Below are positions 58,401 to 64,000 of a stretch of 64,000 nt of DNA, one piece after another. The first letter of the stretch is position 1; each line of letters opens with the position of its first letter. Made by a program: the position numbers and the translations under genes. The stretch covers positions 25,462 through 89,461 of the forward strand of contig JAAGOF010000204.1 in assembly GCA_010645155.1 (NCBI GenBank). The letters run 5' to 3'. This stretch comes from Tigriopus japonicus. Its lineage: Eukaryota; Arthropoda; Copepoda; Harpacticoida; Harpacticidae. A model generated the notes under the pieces. It had not been told where the DNA came from. It did not search any database and was given only the letters and a program-made list of their open reading frames with translations.

Positions 58401-61400
58401 CTCTAAACCATTTTTCAATAAATTCAACACGACGAATCGTATCTGAACGAGTCAATTCTCATTGCTTGTTCAATCGAAGTTGGAAGATTTTGTGGGAAAA
58501 TTTGGATTATGCATCCTCATAATCTGCAATGAAAAAAAGAATGGAAATGTAAAGTCGAGTGAATTGTTCTTTCCTTTCAGGCTTTTGTACGATATTTGTG
58601 CTATTGAGAGTCTTCTAAATCAATTTTGTCAAAGTCAATTTGGTGCCACATGCCAAACTTTTAGGACTCTGTCTCTTTGTTGGCTTTATGAAGTGGGTTG
58701 TCAATCAGTTCAAATAGATGATAAAAAATTCAAGGGCAGGCCGAAAAGTTGAGTTCTCTTTTTTCAGAGGAGGTTCTGTTGTTTTGAGTCGAAGACTTCT
58801 CTCACTATCATCAATATTCTTGAAGAAAATCTTTCTAACATTTGCCGGTGAATTAATTTTTATTCGATGGAACATTCAGCTAGACCTACAACAATTAATC
58901 ATGTCGGGAACTCGAGTTAGAACTTCATCTTCATCCTTACTCTCAATCTTGTAAAGAACTTTTTCAGTTTTTTAACGTTTGGGAGTGAAATGGCGTTCTT
59001 TTGTTATTTCTCAGAATTCGTACCAACACAAAGCAAACTCATTAGCTTGTCAAATCGCTTGTGAGAATTTGGTTGTTACGATTCAAGAACTGAGGATGGA
59101 CAATATTCAGTCAAATAAACGAATGTGTCGTGAATGTGTAATTCTTATTCGAGGATGACGATCCTCTTTGAGGAAATTGGTTTAACTCCATTGAGAAGTT
59201 TTTTACCGATTGTTCAGTGTTTCCATTGGACTCGCATTTTTCCAAAAGAGATTCAGGATGAGGAGGATTAGTTCGTATTGTATCATTCTTTCGTCTAAGC
59301 GCCAATTTGAAGTCACATATGATGGATAACTCGTCTGTTCTTTTATCTTTCTGGATCCTACAGACCAAATAATCATTTGTTAGAGCCTCTGGATTGTATG
59401 CACCATCATTTCCAGATGTTCCATTGCTCCAAAACATTCCTTGAAAGGGTAAATGCCTGATTATCAACGATATATTACGACTGCCTACTCTACATATATA
59501 TCGCTTCTGTGAAAAAAAACTTTCAAAGAAGCGTTAACAATGAAAAATAAGAGTCTTAATTTTCAATTCGAGTCAGAGGAAAGTATTTATACATCGTTGA
59601 GAAAGCTAGGGTAATAGATTCCGTTTATAATCATTCCCAATTCAAAACGTTCCCTTCACCACCATATACGTAATTCTCCGACAATCAATTCCCGAAAATC
59701 AATGAGAAGATTACAAATAGAGCTCCAAATCTTTCTTACATCTTCAGAGAATTGGTGGAAAAGGTCGGCGCTAATCCTCGGTTTCAAGATGAGGCCATTC
59801 GTTCAAGCAACGTGGTCATTGTGGCCGTTCCAAAACATTTCTATGAAGATTTGCCCACCAAACTTTTAGCGGGGAAAACCGTTGTGGATGTGAGCAACCG
59901 AAACACGGTCCAAAGAAAGACCATCTTGTAAGTTGTTGAATCATTGCCTTTTTGAACTTTTAAAATTGTCGTTATGCGAATGCTACATTTTTGTAGAACA
60001 GTGATTCGGAGTGCTTAATGAGTATATGTATGAGTCCTGGCAACGAAAATTTGCCTTTCCGGGAAGCATGTAATTCCATTGTCTTCAAAAAATGCCAAAG
60101 AGACAAGGAGAGTCTCCAAAACCCAGCCAACGTAATTTTTATTAGGCTGTAATTCAGAAACCAAAAAAGCTTTGACTAAGAACAGTTTTAGCTCTTCATT
60201 ATGAGCGAATTGACGAAAAAATAGATTCAAACTATAGCATGCATGTAAGTTTCACTGTTGGCCGGGTGATGCACGATTCAGATGTACGTATGTAGAGCCC
60301 TTGAAGATGTCTAATGCCACTCTGCAAGGCTTAGAAACCTTAATTCCCCTGACTTGAATGGGTAGCTGAGCTCTGTTGAGAAATGAGCCAAGACCGCCAT
60401 GTCATAATAATCCTCGGGTATTTCCAGGTCTCAGGCCGAACAACTCCAGGCCTTGATTCCAGAGGCTCATGTGGTGAAGGCTTTTAACGTTCTATCGGCC
60501 TATTCTCTGGAAAGTGGAGGCTTGCAAGGAAGTAAAGAGGTAACGAATGAGTTGAAAGCTCTGGCTAGGACTGACTAACTCTCTCTGTCTTTGATTGATT
60601 TGAAGTGATTAGTTTGGAACTGAATCTGAGTTTGACTGGAATGTGAATCGAATTAGAACTCGACAAACGCTGGCTTGCTCGAGGAGTTTTATTGAATGGA
60701 AGATAATTGGCAATTTTCAAAGGCTCGAGAGCGATTGCCGGGGAAATTGACCTGACATTCCAATCTTGCTTTTGTTCTCCACCAAGCAAGGTGGATGGAA
60801 CATGTAGTCGAACACGTTCACAAAGCACGCTCTCCATTCAAACTTGGTTGCTTGGCACGAGGAAGATCTCCAAACTTTGGTAACTAATGTACCAGGCTTT
60901 AAAAAAGGCCCTCTTCAGGAGCAGTCCGTGCGAAATTTCAGCCAAGATTAATGATTTTTACAGAAAAGCGTTTCCACAGGATGAACCTCGGTTGGAATCC
61001 TTTTCGAAAGAAAATCTCTTGGAACGTGCAGATGTCCCAGAGGAACATTCTGTAATGTATCCCGTTTGCAAGATGGGTTCATCGAGCCTTCGTCTTTTTG
61101 CGAGGCCAATTCTGTGCAAAAGTCGTTTCCTTGCCAATTTCTCGTGCTCCGTACAGTAGTGTAAATTATGTGTCTGACATATCGTAACATCTTCATAGCG
61201 TTTCTCAACAACATATTCTCTTAATAAGTGATCTTCCAACTCGAATTTACCGAAGTTCTGTCTATTCGTAGGTGTTTTTGGCGGGTGACAGCCATGAGGT
61301 CAAAGACATTGTTACCGACATTATTCGTCGATGTGGGTTTATCCCCGTTGATATGGGTCTCCTTATGGCTGCTCGGGAAATTGAGGACATTCCAGTTCAA

Positions 61401-63101
61401 AGATTTTCCAATTGGAAGCGCCCTCTTATCATTTCCACCATCTTCTTCGTTATCTTATGGCTGCTGAGCTTCATCAAGTGAGTAGAGTGAACACGACTCC
61501 TTATTCCTTTTGGTGATCTAAATTTGTGTTGATCTTGTTCCAGGATGCAGATTTGTTGGACCTTAGAATGGGGCGATGGATCTTGGCACTGGGAGAGATT
61601 TAATCAGCTGCCCATGGAGACCCTGAATAGGACATTGTCTCTTCATGCTTTGACACTCTTGGCCACGTGCTATTTGCCCGGAGTTTTGGCGGCATATCTG
61701 CAATTGTTCCGTGGAACCAAGTACTCACGGTTTCCTTCTTGGCTGGACCAATGGTTGAAAATGAGGAAACAGTTGGGTCTCCTCATGTTGTTCTCGGCGT
61801 GTCTGCACGTAAGACCTAGTACATTCTTGCTAAGCGCTTCACTATAACATACATGAGGGAGAGAAACGTAGATTAATACTATCTTGTCCTTCTTAAGAAA
61901 TGGAAATCCCAACAACGTGATTAGATTTAGTACCCTCCAACACAATTCACCGTATCTTGATGACGAAGGAAACAAAGTCGTGACTCTCTTCGACTTCGAT
62001 CAAGTGTGTTCCAACTAATCTGTGTCTAGGGGAAAACTTTACTTGGTTCTTGCCCCTTAGACCCTGATCAAAAGATTTGGGACCCACTTCAAAGTCGACA
62101 TTCCTTGATGGCGAGGTGGTTTTGTGTCATAAAAGCGATGGAACCTTAAATCATTTACGGTTCGAGAGTCTTCACAGAAAAGGCGGATCATAAACCATTG
62201 GCCTTTTAAGACCAAGAAAAGAGCGCCCCGTTGTGAAAGTAACAGTCGAGGTCATATTTGATTAAGAAATAACTTTTCCGTTTCCATAGGCTTGTCTGTC
62301 GGTGGCCGTGATGTCTCCCACATACCATGATCTGGTTTACGGCCATCCCACTGAGATCCTAGCCCATACCATGGAAGGCGAAGGCTGGGGACCAAAGACT
62401 TTGGTGGCCAATCAAACTGTCAAAGTTTTCGGCGAAGAGAAAATGATGTGGAGAGGAGAGTTCTTCCTCACAACGGGTAAGCTAGACGTCCCCCTAATTC
62501 GAGCGTTGGATAATACTGTAACTCTCATGATCTGTCCTTTGCAAATTTCGGCTTTTTCATTATTTGAGAACGAACGAGGTCGAGTTTTTTGGATCATAAA
62601 AAGTTGAGGTTATATTTGTGACTTTCTCGGTTTCCTTTTTTTACAATGCTCCACTTGGCAAGGAAAAAACAGCTAAAAGGGCCAGGCTAAACCACGATCT
62701 CTTCTGCGTGATGTGGTTACTATTTTTGATTGGAACTAGAGATGACAGGCTAAAATCTGAGTGCCTAAACGAATAAAAGATAAATTCCAACCATAGCAGT
62801 GGCCTCGGTGTTGCCTCTGATTGGAGGAGTTTTGTCGATGGAAGTTTGGGGTGTGTCGGTGATTTATTTCCCATGTTATGTTCTTCTTCGCTTTGTTACA
62901 GGAGTGTTGGCGTTTGCTTTGGCAGTGGTGTTGGGCATCACTTCTCTGCCATCCGTGACGGCCTCGATGACTTGGAAAGAGTTTGCCTTTGTCCAATCGA
63001 AGCTGGGATGGATCTGTCTGATATTGGCTTGTGCCCACAACCTTTTCTATGGTTGGCCTTACTTGAATGGCCCCAGTTGTCATATCCCATCTTCGTTTCA
63101 G
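52455..63101 (+). CDS. STEAP-family metalloreductase, 3' end beyond the window
   Basis: Seven exons in matching phase: 52455-52828, 59748-59927, 60428-60539, 61272-61477, 61544-61808, 62290-62476 and 62797-63101 (543 codons so far). Residues 1-90 are hydrophilic. The F420H2:NADP-oxidoreductase-like domain follows, with [13 protein letters not shown] (GSGDFG 95-100), [34 protein letters not shown] and [18 protein letters not shown]. The membrane ferric-reductase domain has [30 protein letters not shown] (His379) and [11 protein letters not shown] (His522); the two His are the likely heme ligands. STEAP proteins move electrons from NADPH through FAD and heme to reduce Fe3+ or Cu2+. Exon 7 ends with a good donor after SSFQ, so a last exon lies outside. 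Intron 1 (6.9 kb) contains the EHD gene. Confidence 0.9.
52829..55713. other. STEAP intron 1, 5' part, including the EHD promoter region
   Basis: No supported exon before the EHD start codon. TTTCCTTTAG at 55679-55688 is a likely acceptor for an EHD 5' UTR intron, so EHD probably has a non-coding first exon here. Open frames at 54.7-55.5 kb are unsupported. Confidence 0.35.
55714..57345 (+). CDS. EHD1/Past1-like dynamin-related membrane-remodelling ATPase
   Basis: Single exon, 543 residues to the first stop, close to the vertebrate EHD length. P-loop GQYSTGKT (63-70), G3 DTPG (151-154), G4 NKAD (217-220). A helical domain follows ([20 protein letters not shown]). The C-terminal EH domain begins near [11 protein letters not shown] and has a canonical EF-hand loop from Asp486 to Glu497 ([12 protein letters not shown]). 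EHD proteins form rings on membranes, bind ATP through a GTPase-like domain, act in endocytic recycling and bind NPF-containing partners through the EH domain. The stop codon is UGA followed by CUG, and the same frame continues open for 270 codons (next entry). The whole gene sits on the same strand inside STEAP intron 1. Confidence 0.95.
   Translation: MANFFRKSRSDQPKFYATVGEGLKKVYKTKLLPLEEAYDFHEFVSPQLNDPDFDAKPMILLVGQYSTGKTSFIRYLLERDYPGLRIGPEPTTDCFNVVMYGDQEQVIPGNALAVDNKRQFRPLSKFGGAFLNRFQCSTLKNPVLRCVTMIDTPGILSGEKQRVDRGYDFVGVLQWFAERVDRIILLFDANKLDISDEFRRSIHAIHGYEDKVRIVLNKADQVDHHELMRVYGALMWSISKVISVPECPKVFVGSFWDQQLKHDLYRKLFERELQLLFDDLQDLPKYAALRKINDLIKRARMAKIHAYILSSLRKDMPRFFGKGRKKKELIRAMPIMFKRVQEEHMVSASDIPPVEVMQEKLAGYDFMKFPHLREKLIQSVEQMLDNDIAELMAIVPQDSEEAPISGGAFDDVKDTKSPFGYQKCEGIDLGSGEPEWVVAKERSKWDLIFKELSPVNGKVMGSTAKKEMVKSRLPNPVLAKVWRLADVDKDGALDEDEFALAMHLINVKLDGFDLPDELPDHLIPPSKKQSLYSNSNGNSIPSY
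57343..57348 (+). promoter_or_regulatory. leaky-context stop codon UGA-CUG between EHD and its extension
   Basis: UGA with C at the next position, followed by UG. UGA-CUA is the best known animal readthrough signal, and UGA-CUG differs from it at the last base only. A downstream RNA structure was not evaluated. Confidence 0.45.
57346..58158 (+). CDS. in-frame open extension of EHD after UGA (candidate stop-codon readthrough)
   Basis: Directly after the EHD UGA, the same frame stays open for 270 codons to a TAA. The first ATG in it is more than 160 codons in, so it is not a normal independent gene. Its composition looks coding: charged helical sequence ([36 protein letters not shown]), a Thr-rich linker, and further charged sequence to the end. 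NPF at 57643-57651 ([10 protein letters not shown]) is the peptide class bound by EH domains, including the one just upstream. The only poly(A) signal seen follows the extension, so it is in the EHD mRNA. UGA followed by C is a leaky context in animals. Alternatives are a 3' UTR open by chance, alternative splicing past the stop, or a recent stop mutation. Confidence 0.6.
   Translation: MAAGPEVKQSQGKIAAELKTIQKKNSNENRQRALFLYPDESFPEEISDDIYDPELERIRWAKNEAKEKRLTEDIVRGLESISVLTSEHLSAQGLLKKDTNPFSNGPFSTPKTSTTTTTTASTTKVTTKAKVVESKRNPVDPNDLPQSHATTSTRVQKQTTYAELGHTFRDLTSKMKDAVADLNSEDLHAQKNFKFIDDGSEDALTHRRNPADESDLDEAIENATGLDKNLVVDQVMIQEKVDDSSYTEASTLKISETKKHPIVQVQEWTI
58417..58422 (+). terminator. poly(A) signal of the EHD transcript
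   Basis: AATAAA about 260 bp after the end of the extension; none was seen between the EHD UGA and the extension. Confidence 0.7.
58423..59747. other. STEAP intron 1, 3' part
   Basis: No supported exon. A minus-strand frame at 59111-59467 has no recognisable similarity or poly(A) context. Confidence 0.4.
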
Positions 63102-64000
63102 GTAAGTGGGCACTTTTCTAATTAGAACTCGTTGAACTGTATTCTTGACCGTAGATCCATCACAAAGCTTCAGGCGAAAAAAGAATGCTCCGGAAATGCA
63201 CGAGCTGACAGAGATCGAGCCTAAATTGATTGGAACTGACTCCCTAAGGCTCGTGATCAATTAATCTTTTTGGCATTGGAGTGACTCACGGATCTTTACA
63301 ATTATTAGTTCAAGTCCCGTGCCCGCAAGATTTTCTCAATAATGCATTTGCCCGTCAATACATGAGTTCTTTTCCTTGCTTAGACCCGCTGTGTAGGCAT
63401 ATACCCATAAGTACGTATATCAAAGAGAAGAAGGCCCTTTGGGGTTACATATTTGTATAGTCCACTCACTCAGTCAGTTCCACTTCGTGGATGATGGTCC
63501 GCCCACCCAAGGCTTTCTCTTGTTGGTTACTCACTTCTTACGGGGCTATTTGGCTACTCGTTAAACCAGCTTGGGCCACCCCAAGATCAAGCAAATGCGT
63601 TTGAGAGGCAATGATGTCCAATAATAAGAGTCCAATCATTATATGTAGGCACCATCTCAAACACTTGTATGATAGCTCCCTGTTTCTTAAAATATTTGTT
63701 GATTATGAAAAAAAAACACACTTTTTTTTTGATTGGCGACAGGCAAAAGAAAAACACGTAGGGAATTTTGCCAAAAAAAAGGACTAGATTTATTTGTACT
63801 TTAGGAAAACGAAAACCTCATTATCCAAATATGTTTAAAGGAGAAAAAACAATTCAACTTCAAGCATTGGTTGGTAACCATGAAAAGTTGGAACTGTGAA
63901 TTTCCGTTTCCGTCAATTTAAGAGTGTCATTTTCTTTGGACTACAACACCCTTTCATTATAGTGTCCTATAGGTTAGGGTATTTTTTGTATGAATGGAAC
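63102..64000. other. STEAP intron 7 (open at the window end)
   Basis: No sequence resembling the last STEAP transmembrane helix was seen. Poly-A and poly-T runs occur near 63708-63730. Confidence 0.45.

Noticed and set aside
59111..59467. Minus-strand 118-codon frame in the STEAP intron
   Set aside because: No family similarity, no convincing start or poly(A) signal.

Overview
This is eukaryotic nuclear DNA from an animal, most likely an arthropod and possibly a copepod-like crustacean. The evidence is short GT-AG introns (many 55-90 bp), AATAAA poly(A) signals, and metazoan families: RYK/Derailed, STEAP, EHD, an SHB-type SH2 adaptor, RASL12 and WDR83. The species call is an inference from this style and gene set. 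No prokaryotic operon, CRISPR array or convincing tRNA/rRNA gene was seen.

Layout. 1-7.5 kb: a 23-bp minisatellite, then a 2211-codon single-exon gene that joins tandem cold-shock domains, a ZNFX1-type SF1 helicase, NFX1-type zinc fingers and two PARP-like ADP-ribosyltransferase domains. 8.1-11.5 kb: a secreted proprotein (+) converging on a nine-exon GMC oxidoreductase (-). 12-15 kb: repeats (transposase remnant, 69-bp duplication, foldback element with a 36-bp array). 15-18 kb: an SHB-type SH2 adaptor (-). 24.4-25.5 kb: an intronless multi-pass membrane protein (+). 26.2-27 kb: a bacterial-type FMN azoreductase with a mitochondrial-like leader (-). 28-28.9 kb: an eIF4A-like protein with one RecA lobe and altered catalytic motifs (-). 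29.6-34.1 kb: RYK/Derailed with WIF domain and TM helix but no kinase domain (-). 37.7-42.9 kb: a RASL12-like GTPase (-) with WDR83 (+) nested in its large intron. 43-52 kb: repeat-rich, gene-poor DNA. 52.4-63.1 kb and beyond: a STEAP metalloreductase (+) whose first 6.9-kb intron contains a complete EHD gene (+). The last STEAP exon lies outside the window.

The two most interesting observations are these. (a) The helicase-ZNF-PARP fusion looks like an RNA-sensing or antiviral-type architecture that carries its own ADP-ribosylation module. (b) EHD ends in a UGA followed by C, and the frame then stays open for 270 more codons with no early AUG. That extension contains an NPF motif, the ligand class of EHD's own EH domain, so programmed stop-codon readthrough is a concrete hypothesis.

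Exon boundaries were placed by hand from splice consensus, reading-frame phase and family similarity; most junctions agree in phase. No database search was possible, so family names rest on motif recognition.
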